A DNA stretch of 64,000 nucleotides, taken from positions 40,323-104,322 of the forward strand of contig NZ_CALPCQ010000003.1 in NCBI RefSeq assembly GCF_943193025.1, given 5' to 3'. Position numbers and translations under genes: made by a program. Origin of the DNA: Lactobacillus agrestimuris (GTDB taxonomy: Bacteria; Bacillota; Bacilli; Lactobacillales; Lactobacillaceae). Of this stretch, positions 18,161 through 26,496 are shown piece by piece. Position 1 is the stretch's first letter. Each line of letters begins with the position of its first letter. The notes beneath the pieces are model-generated. The model worked only from the letters and a program-made list of their open reading frames with translations, ran no database searches and had not been told where the DNA came from.

Positions 18161-18255
18161 AATACTATACAATTTTATCATTTTTTATCATTTATGAAGT
18201 AATTGTAAATCTTAATACTATACAATTTTATCACTTACGAGGCAATTGTAAATCT
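18161..18255 (-). repeat. tandem promoter/operator repeat upstream of metal ATPase
   Basis: Two direct copies (18161-18213 and 18214-18255) sharing AATACTATACAATTTTATCA and AATTGTAAATCTT; the first has 11 extra bases. Read on the minus strand, each copy has TTTACA, then about 16 nt, then TAAAAT, so the promoter itself is duplicated. Paired ACAATT/AATTGT arms could be an operator. Confidence 0.65.
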
Positions 18256-18297
18256 TACCAATATTCCCTAGATATTATCTATTTTAACTAAAATAAA

Positions 18298-18331
18298 AAA
18301 GTGCCTATATCTAAATAGATATAAGCGCAAA
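18298..18331 (-). terminator. terminator of CBS-protein gene
   Basis: Minus-strand hairpin of TATATCT/AGATATA arms extended by GC pairs, followed by T6. Confidence 0.7.
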
Positions 18332-18348
18332 TTTAATGTTGCAAGTAA

Positions 18349-18825
18349 TTATTTTTCTTTTATTTTCCGAACTTGATAATTGGATTCAAACGTATGAGTT
18401 ACATAGTTGAAGGCCTTAATCCATTCACGTCGTGTTAATAAGCCTTGAAAGACACCGTTATCATCAACTACTGGTAAAAAGGCATTATCAATTAATAGAT
18501 GCAGTTGCGTTTCTAAGGTAGTATCAACGAAATTTATTTTATCAAAATCTGTCTGCATTACGTCTTTTACCTTTAGTTCATTTAATGGATCAATTGAGAT
18601 GGTATCGGTTGTTAGCATTTTATCAGTGATCATTGCTAAGCTAAGTAGCCCAACAACGCGACGTTTTTTATCTAGCACGGGAATTTTTGAATATTTTACT
18701 TTAGTTAAAATTAAAAATGCATGGTAGAGCGGATTGTCGTCTTGAACGAAAGCAATCCGACTTGCTGGAACCAAAAAGGAACCAGACTTTTCTTCAATTA
18801 ACTTTTGGATAGCCGGTGAAAACAT
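18349..18825 (-). CDS. CBS-domain protein, CbpB/DarB-like (c-di-AMP binding candidate)
   Basis: A 158-residue soluble protein with a tandem CBS pair: first module around SKIPVLDKKRRVVGLLSLAMITDKM, second around LPVVDDNGVFQGLLTRREW. Length, single Bateman module and N-terminal helix resemble YkuL/DarB and listerial CbpB, small c-di-AMP receptors that act on Rel or pyruvate carboxylase in other Firmicutes. Ligand binding is inferred by family. Start ATG behind GGAAAGGA. Two candidate small RNA genes lie just upstream in the same orientation. Confidence 0.78.
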   Translation of the reverse strand: MFSPAIQKLIEEKSGSFLVPASRIAFVQDDNPLYHAFLILTKVKYSKIPVLDKKRRVVGLLSLAMITDKMLTTDTISIDPLNELKVKDVMQTDFDKINFVDTTLETQLHLLIDNAFLPVVDDNGVFQGLLTRREWIKAFNYVTHTFESNYQVRKIKEK

Positions 18826-18882
18826 AATATAATTCCTTTCCTTAATTCTATTTTATTTCAAAAAAACAAATAATGGAAAAGG

Positions 18883-18994
18883 AAAAGGCCCGCAAGATTT
18901 TGCGAGCCTTATAAGTTTCATCTACTTTGGAGGAGTAAGAATGAATGAAATAAAAAAGTGGGAGTATGTAGCAAGCATCTACCGCCTTGCTACG
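18883..18994 (-). ncRNA. candidate csRNA-like small RNA A (anti-Shine-Dalgarno)
   Basis: On the minus strand, a 5' hairpin (GTAGCAAG / CTTGCTAC, 18968-18993) is followed by a single-stranded C/U-rich stretch containing CATTCATTCTTACTCCTCC (18929-18947). A terminator hairpin comes last, with stem GGCTCGCAA/TTGCGGGCC (18887-18908) and a T-run. The middle is complementary to a Shine-Dalgarno plus AUG. A homologous unit lies at 19092-19250, and both have TATTAT/TAGAAT -10 boxes at the same distance from the 5' stem. Architecture resembles streptococcal csRNAs. About 110 nt. The plus strand could encode a 30-residue peptide instead, but the frame is not kept between the copies. Confidence 0.55.
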
Positions 18995-19000
18995 GTTTAT

Positions 19001-19034
19001 ATAATACGTGTTAATTGTGAATTAAAAGTGTAAA
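19001..19034 (-). promoter_or_regulatory. promoter and direct-repeat box of small RNA A
   Basis: Minus strand: TTTACA, 7 nt, TTCACA, 9 nt, TATTAT. There is no -35 hexamer at the right distance from the -10, so an activator on the 13-bp direct repeat is likely. The same layout precedes small RNA B. Confidence 0.45.
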
Positions 19035-19091
19035 AAATCTTATGAATTAGTAAAGAAATTTCTGAGATTTTTTAAAGATACTTATTTTTTA

Positions 19092-19250
19092 TAAGAAAAG
19101 CCCACGTATTAACGTGAGCCGAAAGGGATAGATATGAAATTGGCATAGTGCCAATTGAATTTTTATTTTCATTATTTACTTGGAGGAGTATGAATGAAAA
19201 ACAAAAAAGTTGAGTGTAACAAGTGAAATCTTGGAACATAACTTGTTACA
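19092..19250 (-). ncRNA. candidate csRNA-like small RNA B (anti-Shine-Dalgarno)
   Basis: Homologue of small RNA A in the same orientation. 5' hairpin GTAACAAG / CTTGTTAC (19216-19249); single-stranded segment with CATTCATACTCCTCC (19182-19196); an extra small hairpin AATTGGCA / TGCCAATT (19138-19156); terminator GCTCACGT / ACGTGGGC (19100-19119) with TTTTCTT. The two copies agree in hairpin-linker-hairpin order and in the anti-Shine-Dalgarno/anti-start block but differ in loops and stems, the pattern expected of a duplicated trans-acting RNA. About 160 nt. Confidence 0.55.
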
Positions 19251-19265
19251 TATATTATTCTAGCT

Positions 19266-19290
19266 CTAATTTGTGAATAAAATATGACAA
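19266..19290 (-). promoter_or_regulatory. promoter and direct-repeat box of small RNA B
   Basis: Minus strand: TTGTCA (19285-19290), 7 nt, TTCACA (19272-19277), 9 nt, then TAGAAT (to about 19257). Spacing is identical to the box in front of small RNA A. Confidence 0.45.
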
Positions 19291-19338
19291 ATTTGTTTCA
19301 ATTGTAGCTTTATATATTTTATTTTGCAGGAATCAATA

Positions 19339-19367
19339 CATGACAACTGCCTAGACTGTTCTTATAA
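19339..19367 (+). promoter_or_regulatory. promoter of 19403 gene
   Basis: ATGACA, 17 nt, TATAAT: a good sigma-A promoter about 35 nt upstream of the gene. Confidence 0.6.
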
Positions 19368-19402
19368 TGAATAAGTAATTCTAATTGAAAGGAGTATTTT
19401 AT

Positions 19403-20539
19403 TTGAAAAAGATAGGAAAAACTATTGTTAAGTTAATGATAATACTCCTGGTTATTGCAGGAATTGGAACAGGAGCCTATTTTGGTTATCAATTTTATCA
19501 AAATATTCAATTTGAGCGTTCACGGCCAAAAGTTACCCTAGCCAAAGATGGTACTAATACAAACGCCGCTTGGCAATTGACTAAAAAGTATCAGAAAAAT
19601 CTCCAGCATAATTATCCATTTATCCAAAAAGTCTCACATTATGTAACACCGCGAACTTGGGACGGATATGATTTCACTGTACCTGGTCTTGTTGCTACTA
19701 AGAGTTATGACTTCAAGGCTAAGAAGTGGGATACTGCAGATTCGATGACGCCGCAAGGATTAACAGTCGCAGGGACGTATATCTTAATTACGGCCTATGA
19801 TGGTGCTCATGAGCATAACTCAGTTGTGTATGTTCTTAATAAAAGGACCGGTAAATATATTAAAACAATTCAAATTGCAGGAAGACCGCATCTAGGCGGA
19901 ATTGCCTATGATCCCAAAGCTAAAAACATTTGGATAACTGGTTCAATGGGTCAATCTTCAGCACTAATGTCATTTACAATGAGTGCTTTGAAGAAGTACC
20001 GTTTAGGAAGCCGAATCCCAATTGAATATAATAATAAAATCTCGATTCCAACTATGGAACGAGCATCAGCAGTCACTTACTATGATGACCAATTATTTGT
20101 CGGCCTCTTTAACATGTATGGCAAAGGCAGAATTGCTGCATATACGATTTCTCGAAGCGGGAAAAATAAAAATTCAATCACTAATAATGAAATTAAATCT
20201 GTGACTGGTAATGTTTCTTGGTCTGATCCAGCAGGTGAAGCTTCAATGGATAAACAGATTCAAGGAATTGCTATATATAATGATAAGATTTTTCTGAGTC
20301 AATCATATGGAAGCGGAAATTCTAGACTATATGTGTTCCCAGTTACTGCAATTAATTCACTTGATGAAAAGAATGCCTCGCTTGTGATTGAGATGCCACC
20401 ATATTTGGAACAAATTACTGCTTATAAAGGTCAGCTTTTATGTCTATTTGAATCGGGTTCCAAGATCTACGCTAAACGCAATATTGTGGTTATGGATCGG
20501 ATTCTATCGATGAATATCAATGCCTTATTTGGAAATTAG
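19403..20539 (+). CDS. membrane-anchored extracellular protein, probable beta-propeller
   Basis: A 378-residue protein with an N-terminal positively charged stretch and one hydrophobic helix (about residues 6-28: IVKLMIILLVIAGIGTGAYFG), then an extracytoplasmic domain. Repeated WD/YVTN-like strands (NSVVYVLNKRTGKYIKTIQIAG, HLGGIAYDPKAKNIWITG, QGIAIYNDKIFLSQSYG) suggest a YncE-type beta-propeller; I do not know its function. I start it at TTG 19403 because GAAAGGAG lies 8 nt upstream; an earlier in-frame TTG at 19385 overlaps that box. It precedes the dlt operon on the same strand, so an envelope role is plausible. Confidence 0.75.
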   Translation: MKKIGKTIVKLMIILLVIAGIGTGAYFGYQFYQNIQFERSRPKVTLAKDGTNTNAAWQLTKKYQKNLQHNYPFIQKVSHYVTPRTWDGYDFTVPGLVATKSYDFKAKKWDTADSMTPQGLTVAGTYILITAYDGAHEHNSVVYVLNKRTGKYIKTIQIAGRPHLGGIAYDPKAKNIWITGSMGQSSALMSFTMSALKKYRLGSRIPIEYNNKISIPTMERASAVTYYDDQLFVGLFNMYGKGRIAAYTISRSGKNKNSITNNEIKSVTGNVSWSDPAGEASMDKQIQGIAIYNDKIFLSQSYGSGNSRLYVFPVTAINSLDEKNASLVIEMPPYLEQITAYKGQLLCLFESGSKIYAKRNIVVMDRILSMNINALFGN

Positions 20540-20551
20540 AAAGGAAATTAA

Positions 20552-20863
20552 ATGAATCAAAATCCACGTACCAAGGTCCATTTTTGGATTAAATTTTCAG
20601 GTTGGTTCTGTCTTTTGCCAGCAACCACTTGCTTATACTTATTTCAAAATTTACAGGGAACGTATATGTCTTACTTGTATTTAATTGAATTAATAATTAC
20701 GATTGTCTTTGGAGTGTTTTTACTGACGACAGCCAAGTCCACTCGTTGGGAAACCCCCAATAATATTTTAAGGGCAACAATTTTTGCATTTATCTTTGTT
20801 GGACTAATTGAATTTATTCCGCTGTTTATCGCATATCGATCTTGTAAGCGGTTGAACAGTTAG
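20552..20863 (+). CDS. small membrane protein, unknown
   Basis: 103 residues with three or four hydrophobic helices and a basic C-terminus (YRSCKRLNS). Twelve nt after the preceding gene with a GAAAGGAA site before ATG, so likely in the same transcript. No family recognised. Its position between an envelope protein and the dlt operon hints at cell-surface function, no more. Confidence 0.65.
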   Translation: MNQNPRTKVHFWIKFSGWFCLLPATTCLYLFQNLQGTYMSYLYLIELIITIVFGVFLLTTAKSTRWETPNNILRATIFAFIFVGLIEFIPLFIAYRSCKRLNS

Positions 20864-20882
20864 AGATGATGTAGAAATTATT

Positions 20883-20934
20883 TAAATTTGGTAAAATAAT
20901 CAGTGAACGCCAATTATCTGTAGTAAGATAAGGC
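20883..20934 (+). promoter_or_regulatory. putative dlt promoter and leader hairpin
   Basis: TGGTAAAATAAT near 20889-20900 could be an extended -10. A leader hairpin GCC-TTATCT / AGATAA-GGC (20909-20934) follows, about 20 nt before the dltX ribosome binding site. No clear -35 was seen. Confidence 0.35.
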
Positions 20935-20963
20935 ATAAATAATGTTGTTACTGAGGGAGAAAA

Positions 20964-21116
20964 ATGGAAAACACAAAAAAAGTTGACTCTCGAGGCAAAA
21001 AAATTGGGATGTTTGTCTTGAAGACGATTATTTATTTTGCAATTCTCATGGCCCTAATTTATTTATATGAATACAGTGGTCTTAACTCTGTCCACTTTAT
21101 TTATAATGAATTCTAA
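20964..21116 (+). CDS. dltX: DltX, small membrane protein of teichoic acid D-alanylation
   Basis: A 50-residue protein: charged N-terminus, one membrane helix (about residues 17-37) and the C-terminal tail SGLNSVHFIYNEF. DltX is the short protein encoded directly before dltA in Gram-positive dlt operons; its conserved C-terminus takes part in D-alanine transfer at the membrane complex with DltB/DltD. ATG with GGGAGA upstream; 14 nt before dltA. It is short enough to be missed by automatic gene calling. Confidence 0.88.
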   Translation: MENTKKVDSRGKKIGMFVLKTIIYFAILMALIYLYEYSGLNSVHFIYNEF

Positions 21117-21130
21117 GGCGGTGTTAATAA

Positions 21131-22645
21131 ATGATCGAAAATGTAATTAAGAAAATCGATGAGATCGCAGTAAGTGAACCTGATCGTGAAGTCTATGACT
21201 ATCTTGGTGAGACTAACACTTATGGCGATTTAAAGAAACGTTCAGATGAGTGGGCACATAAGATAGCTAGCCTTGATATTCCTGAAAAGGACCCAATCAT
21301 GATTTGGGGTGGTCAAAACTTCGAAATGGTTGCAAGTTTTTTAGGTTGTGTTAAAGCAGGTCATGCTTACATTCCTATTGCTAGTTACTCAAACGCTGAA
21401 CGTTTGACCATGATTAAAGAAGTATCAGAAGCTAAGGTTGTTCTTGCAATTGATGAATTGCCTGATGTTGATTTAACTGATATTCAAGTTGTAAAGCCAG
21501 AAGATGTTGAAGCTGGTGTTTTTGCGACTGATGAAAGTAAATTCGTCAGTGGTGATGATAACTTTTACATTATCTTTACCTCCGGGACTACCGGTAAGCC
21601 AAAGGGTGTACAAATTAGTCACGATAACTTACTTAGCTTTGTAAATTGGGAATTATCGGACTTTAATTTACCAGAACATCCAAGCTTCTTGGCACAAGCC
21701 CCATATTCATTCGACTTATCAGTGATGAGCTTGTATCCAGCATTGACTGCTGCAGGTAAACTCGTGGTATTACCACATGATGTAACGCAAAACTTTGCGC
21801 AATTATTCAGCACTTTGCCTAAGCTCCAATTCAATGTTTGGGTTTCTACTCCATCATTTGCACAAATGTGCTTCTTGGATAAGACATTTGATGGTGAACA
21901 CCACCCAGATATGACACACTTTTTATTCTGTGGAGAAGAGCTTCCACATACTGAAGCTGCAAACTTACGTAAGAAGTTTCCAAAAGCACATATTTTCAAT
22001 ACTTATGGTCCAACTGAAACTACTGTTGCAGTTACCCAAGTTGAAATTACTGATGAAATTTTAGAAAAATATGATCGCTTACCAATCGGTCGTGTTAAAG
22101 AAGATACTAAGATCACAATTGATACTTCAAAGGGTGATAAGCCAGGTGAAGGTGAAATTATTATTAGTGGTCCGAGTGTTTCAAAGGGTTACATGAATAA
22201 TCCTGAAAAGACTGAAGCAGCTTTCTTTAAAGAAGCTGGTGATGAATATGCAAGTTACCGTTCAGGAGATGCAGGTTTCTTTGACGGCGACATGCTTTTC
22301 TACCGCGGAAGAATTGACTTTCAAATTAAATTTAATGGTTACCGAATCGAACTTGAAGAAATCAATTTTTACTTAAGTAAAAATGATTTAGTTCGTTACG
22401 GTGTTGCTGCACCTAAGTACAGTAAAGATCATACTGTTAAACAGATTGTGGCTGAAATTGAACTTAAAGATGGCGTTTCACGTAAGTATTCTGAAGCAGA
22501 ATTGACTAAGATGATTCGTGAAGATTTAGCTAAGAATGTGATGCCATATATGATTCCTCAACGTTTCGTTTACAAGGATTCGTTGCCAATTTCACAAAAC
22601 GGTAAAGTTGATATTAAGGCCGTTATTAAGGAGGTTAATAAGTAG
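21131..22645 (+). CDS. dltA: D-alanine--D-alanyl carrier protein ligase
   Basis: A 504-residue ANL-superfamily adenylating enzyme that activates D-alanine with ATP and loads it on the phosphopantetheine of DltC in the cytoplasm. Motifs: P-loop-like TSGTTGKPKG (about residues 150-159), the adenylate motif NTYGPTETT, and YRSGDAGF near the hinge; the C-terminal domain ends with QNGKVDIKAV and its catalytic Lys. AAGGCGG site before ATG. The TAG stop overlaps the GTG start of dltB, so the two are translationally coupled. Confidence 0.97.
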   Translation: MIENVIKKIDEIAVSEPDREVYDYLGETNTYGDLKKRSDEWAHKIASLDIPEKDPIMIWGGQNFEMVASFLGCVKAGHAYIPIASYSNAERLTMIKEVSEAKVVLAIDELPDVDLTDIQVVKPEDVEAGVFATDESKFVSGDDNFYIIFTSGTTGKPKGVQISHDNLLSFVNWELSDFNLPEHPSFLAQAPYSFDLSVMSLYPALTAAGKLVVLPHDVTQNFAQLFSTLPKLQFNVWVSTPSFAQMCFLDKTFDGEHHPDMTHFLFCGEELPHTEAANLRKKFPKAHIFNTYGPTETTVAVTQVEITDEILEKYDRLPIGRVKEDTKITIDTSKGDKPGEGEIIISGPSVSKGYMNNPEKTEAAFFKEAGDEYASYRSGDAGFFDGDMLFYRGRIDFQIKFNGYRIELEEINFYLSKNDLVRYGVAAPKYSKDHTVKQIVAEIELKDGVSRKYSEAELTKMIREDLAKNVMPYMIPQRFVYKDSLPISQNGKVDIKAVIKEVNK

Positions 22646-23889
22646 TGAATTTTAACTTCATTAACCTACAGCCTTATTCCAATCCGCAATACTTCATTTA
22701 CTTGATGATTGCGCTTATTCCGATGATTCTTGGTTTGTATTTCGGCAAACGACTAAAGATTTATGAAGCAATCTTTTCTTTAGTTTTCTTATTCTTGATT
22801 TTTGACGGTAGTCACTGGCAACAAGGAGTTAACCTGATTCTGTACTTAGTATTTGAATTACTGTTAACATTTGCTTACCAGCGCTATCGAACAAGAAAGG
22901 GCAGTCCTAACAAGACCTGGATCTTCTGCTTGGCTGTAATCTTGGCAATCTTGCCATTAACTGCAGTAAAGATTTTGACGGTTATGCCTGTGGGATCAGT
23001 TCCATTTGTTGTTGGGTTCCTCGGAATTTCATATATTACTTTCAAGAATGTTCAAGTAATTATGGAAATTCGTGATGGAGCTATTAAGAAGATTGAGCCA
23101 GGAACTTACATTAGATTCTTGCTCTTCTTCCCAACCATTTCATCTGGTCCTATTGATCGTTACCGTCGTTTCAAGAAGGACTTCGATAAGGCACCAAGTC
23201 GTGATCAATATATTACTGATCTTCAATACGCTGTTCGCTATTTATTCCAAGGATTCTTATACAAGTTTATCTTGGGCTGGTTCTTTGGAACTTACTGGTT
23301 ACCAAAAATTAGCCAACAAGCATTATTGATTGGTAATGCTAACGGTGGTCTTAAGTTATCATGGTGGGTTGTAGCTTACATGTACTGCTACACTATGTAC
23401 TTATTCTTTGACTTTGCTGGTTATTCACTTTTTGCTGTGTCAATTTCTTACTTTATGGGAATTCACACTCCAATGAACTTTAACAAGCCATTTATTTCAA
23501 AGAACATCAAAGATTTCTGGAATCGTTGGCACATGACCTTGTCATTCTGGTTCCGTGATTACATTTACATGCGATTTACTTTCTTCGCAATGAAGAAGAA
23601 ATTGTTTAAGAATAGAATTAGATTATCTCAAGTAGCATATCTACTTTTATTCTTGATCATGGGATTCTGGCATGGTCTTACTTGGTACTATATTGCTTAT
23701 GGTTTGTACCAAGCACTTGCCATCATCATTAACGATTATTGGTTAAGATTTAAGCGTAAGCATAAGGATAAGATCCCATCTAATAAATTTACAAAATGGT
23801 TTGCAATTTTTATAACTTTCCAAGTTGTATGTTTTGGTATGTTGATCTTCTCTGGGTTCCTTAGCCAATTATGGTTTGGATGGCAATAA
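22645..23889 (+). CDS. dltB: D-alanyl-lipoteichoic acid biosynthesis MBOAT transferase
   Basis: A 414-residue MBOAT-family membrane protein with about a dozen helices that passes D-alanine from DltC across the membrane. Family marks are FWNRWHMTLSFWFRDYIYMRF and the catalytic His in FWHGLTWYYIAYG. It starts at GTG 22645, whose G is the last base of the dltA stop (TAGTG), a coupling arrangement repeated at the dltD/hydrolase junction. Confidence 0.96.
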   Translation: MNFNFINLQPYSNPQYFIYLMIALIPMILGLYFGKRLKIYEAIFSLVFLFLIFDGSHWQQGVNLILYLVFELLLTFAYQRYRTRKGSPNKTWIFCLAVILAILPLTAVKILTVMPVGSVPFVVGFLGISYITFKNVQVIMEIRDGAIKKIEPGTYIRFLLFFPTISSGPIDRYRRFKKDFDKAPSRDQYITDLQYAVRYLFQGFLYKFILGWFFGTYWLPKISQQALLIGNANGGLKLSWWVVAYMYCYTMYLFFDFAGYSLFAVSISYFMGIHTPMNFNKPFISKNIKDFWNRWHMTLSFWFRDYIYMRFTFFAMKKKLFKNRIRLSQVAYLLLFLIMGFWHGLTWYYIAYGLYQALAIIINDYWLRFKRKHKDKIPSNKFTKWFAIFITFQVVCFGMLIFSGFLSQLWFGWQ

Positions 23890-23934
23890 GGTATAAAATG
23901 AAAAAAATAGTTTTAGTTTGAGAGGTTTTTAAAA

Positions 23935-24174
23935 ATGGATACAAAGACAGAAGTTTTAGATATTTTAAATGAATTAACTGGCGAAGATTTATCAGAAAAC
24001 ATGGACACTAACATCTTTGAAGATGGTTTACTTGACTCAATGGCAAGTGTTCAAATGCTTTTAAGCTTACAAGAAAAATTTGGTATTGATGTACCAGTTT
24101 CAGAATTTGATCGTTCAGAATGGGATACTCCAAACAAGATTATTGCAAAGGTGGAAAGCTTAGAAAATGAATAA
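23935..24174 (+). CDS. dltC: D-alanine carrier protein
   Basis: A 79-residue acidic carrier protein. The phosphopantetheine attachment serine is Ser35 in [10 protein letters not shown]. DltC carries D-alanine from DltA to the DltB complex. GAGAGG site before ATG; its 3' end overlaps dltD by 8 nt. Confidence 0.96.
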   Translation: MDTKTEVLDILNELTGEDLSENMDTNIFEDGLLDSMASVQMLLSLQEKFGIDVPVSEFDRSEWDTPNKIIAKVESLENE

Positions 24175-25456
24175 TAAACGCCGACTGTGGCAAATTTTTG
24201 GCCCAGTTCTTTGCGCTTTTATTTTATTGGTAGCAGTATTTTTGTTTCCTTGGGAACGTACTTTTTCAAAGGATACCATTTATGAAGCGGCTAATTCACA
24301 AACAAACACTGTCTTTAAGGGTGTAAAGCTTAAGCAAGAAGCCTTTAAGGGTGAATATGTACCATTTTATGGTTCAAGTGAATTGTCAAGAATGGATCCT
24401 CTTCACCCAAGTATTATTGCGGACAAATATAACCGTAATTATCGACCATTTCTTCTTGGTGGGCCAGGTAGTCAAAGTTTGGCTCAATTTATCGGGATGC
24501 AAGGTACTAGCAAGGAGCTTAAGAACAAGAAGGCTGTAGTTATCATTTCGCCACAATGGTTTACCAAACAAGGGCAAGATCCACAGGCTTTCGATCTCTA
24601 CTATTCACCACTTCAAACTGCTATGTTCTTGCTTAAGGCTAAGAATAGCGTGGCAGATCGTTATGCAGCTAAGCGTATCTTAGATATGCCATCTGTTAAG
24701 AGTGGTGTAATTAAAGATGGTCTTAAGAAGGTTGCTAATGGAGAAAAGTTATCAGGTTGGGATCGTTTCTTACTTGAAAATAAAGTAAGAGTTTTAACCA
24801 ATGAAGATAATTTCTTCAGTACTTTCCAAGTTCGTGATCGTATTGAAAAGATCAAGAAGAGAGAGAAGCTTCTTCCTGATGACTATTCAGTTAAAGCGTT
24901 GAAGAAAGTTGCAGATGAACAAGCTGAAATTCATACTAATTCAAATAATTTAGGAATCGACAATACTTTCTATCGTAATCGTTTACCTAAGAAGGTATTG
25001 AAGAAACTCAAGGGCAGTCAAAAGAACTTTGATTACACTAAGTCACCTGAATATGCGGACTTTGAATTAATGTTGACCCAGTTTGCTAAGCAACACACTA
25101 ACGTACTATTTGTGATTCCACCAATTAACGCTAAGTGGATGAAGTATACTGGTTTATCATCAAAGATGTATCAGGAATCTGTTGCTAAGATGGAAAGACA
25201 ACTTACTAGTCAAGGTTTTGAAAATATCCTTGATTTATCAAAGGATGGTGCTCAAAAGTACTTCATGCAAGATACTATCCACCTTGGCTGGAACGGTTGG
25301 CTTGCAATGGATCAAGCTGTAAGACCATTTATGGAATTGCCAAATCGTCCTTACAACTATGATTTAGATAATTACTATTTCTCAAAGAAATGGCAAAATA
25401 AGACTGGTGTAAAGTCAATCAACTTAGCTAATAAAAATTATTTAAAAGACAAGTAG
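24167..25456 (+). CDS. dltD: DltD, D-alanyl transfer protein
   Basis: A 429-residue protein with one N-terminal membrane helix (about residues 10-28) and an extracytoplasmic SGNH-like domain: [14 protein letters not shown] supplies the serine block near residue 70 and [10 protein letters not shown] the C-terminal Asp/His. It completes D-alanine transfer to lipoteichoic acid on the outside. It overlaps dltC upstream and the hydrolase gene downstream, so the whole group is one operon. Confidence 0.95.
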   Translation: MNNKRRLWQIFGPVLCAFILLVAVFLFPWERTFSKDTIYEAANSQTNTVFKGVKLKQEAFKGEYVPFYGSSELSRMDPLHPSIIADKYNRNYRPFLLGGPGSQSLAQFIGMQGTSKELKNKKAVVIISPQWFTKQGQDPQAFDLYYSPLQTAMFLLKAKNSVADRYAAKRILDMPSVKSGVIKDGLKKVANGEKLSGWDRFLLENKVRVLTNEDNFFSTFQVRDRIEKIKKREKLLPDDYSVKALKKVADEQAEIHTNSNNLGIDNTFYRNRLPKKVLKKLKGSQKNFDYTKSPEYADFELMLTQFAKQHTNVLFVIPPINAKWMKYTGLSSKMYQESVAKMERQLTSQGFENILDLSKDGAQKYFMQDTIHLGWNGWLAMDQAVRPFMELPNRPYNYDLDNYYFSKKWQNKTGVKSINLANKNYLKDK

Positions 25457-26424
25457 TGCGACATGCTATTGACCGATTGAAGATCAAGGGCTCTGTGCTT
25501 GTGGTTAAGCATGGTAAGCCATGGTTAAAGTATGCAACGGCCAATAAGGCTGACACTAGTTATTTGATTAACTCTGTTCAAAAATCAATGACTGCTGCGA
25601 TGGTTATGCGAGAAGTTCAAAAGGGGAAGATCAAGCTGGATGATCCTCTTAGCAAGTATCTACCAGATATTCCTGGATCAACTGATGTCAAAATTAGTAA
25701 TTTGCTTAATATGACTTCTGGTCTCAACCTTGATAAGGGCGAAAAATTAGGTACAGAGAACTTTATCTCTGATGAAGATAATCTGAAGGCCGATATGTCT
25801 AAGACGGTCTACAATCCTAATATGCTTAATAAGTGGCATTATTCATCTGTTAACTACGTTTATTTATGTGGCATTCTTTCAAAGGTTGAAAAGAAGAGCT
25901 ATGAAGAACTTTTCAGACAGACATATATTGAGCCGCTAAAGCTAGAGCATACGGAATTTCTGTGGGCAAATCGTAACAAGCTTGAAGATAGCAATTGGGT
26001 TCCTGGTTATGTCAAGTTGAGCAATGGTAAATATGCCTCAGTTTCTTATGAAAAGGCTGTTGCCGATGCTCATGATGAACTTGGTGCTGGATCAATTGTA
26101 ATGTCGAATCAGGATTTAGCTGATACTATTGATTACATTTTGCGTGGTAGTTTATTGACTAAAGAGAGTCGAAAAATTTTATTTAAGGGTAAGGCTCCTA
26201 AGTACTATAATGGTGGTTTTTATAATCTTAAAAATTATAAAGTCGCTAATGGTGCTGGTGAAGGTTATTATACTTTCTTGAGAACTACCCATGGTGGTAA
26301 GGAAATGATTATAATTCAAAGTAATCATACCGCACCAAAAAGATTCTTTAAGACTAGAAATAAAGTAAATCAAATAATGTCATTAATGCTTAATATTGAA
26401 ATGGCAGAAAGAATAGGTTTATAA
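25456..26424 (+). CDS. serine hydrolase, beta-lactamase/DltE-like family
   Basis: A 322-residue penicillin-binding-protein/class C beta-lactamase-like protein. SxxK is S40-V-Q-K43, the second motif is YSS in WHYSSVNYVYL, and a C-terminal HGG lies in THGGKEM. In L. plantarum a protein of this family encoded in the dlt operon (DltE) is a D-alanine esterase acting on lipoteichoic acid, so the same job is a good guess. Oddity: no signal peptide or membrane anchor is encoded. The GTG start overlaps the dltD stop (TAGTG) and an in-frame stop lies only eight codons upstream, so there is no room for one. Confidence 0.8.
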   Translation: MRHAIDRLKIKGSVLVVKHGKPWLKYATANKADTSYLINSVQKSMTAAMVMREVQKGKIKLDDPLSKYLPDIPGSTDVKISNLLNMTSGLNLDKGEKLGTENFISDEDNLKADMSKTVYNPNMLNKWHYSSVNYVYLCGILSKVEKKSYEELFRQTYIEPLKLEHTEFLWANRNKLEDSNWVPGYVKLSNGKYASVSYEKAVADAHDELGAGSIVMSNQDLADTIDYILRGSLLTKESRKILFKGKAPKYYNGGFYNLKNYKVANGAGEGYYTFLRTTHGGKEMIIIQSNHTAPKRFFKTRNKVNQIMSLMLNIEMAERIGL

Positions 26425-26461
26425 TCTATTCTTTTTTAATAGCTAAATGCAAGTAAAACTA

Positions 26462-26490
26462 TTGTGTTTTAGCCATTGCAATGCTAATAT
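26462..26490 (+). promoter_or_regulatory. promoter of candidate RNA at 26.5 kb
   Basis: TTGTGT (26462-26467), 17 nt, TAATAT (26485-26490) preceded by TGC (extended -10). Confidence 0.5.
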
Positions 26491-26496
26491 AAACAC

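Noticed and set aside
18161..18255. CopY boxes (TACANNTGTA) before the metal ATPase
   Set aside because: Only 8/10 matches in one arm and no complete box; the ATPase also lacks CopA motifs.
18941..19033. 30-residue plus-strand ORF with GGAGGAG site (MNEIKKWEYVASIYRL...)
   Set aside because: It has an excellent ribosome binding site, but the homologous copy at 19192 shifts frame and stops early, and hairpins plus terminators point to minus-strand RNAs. Kept as an alternative only.
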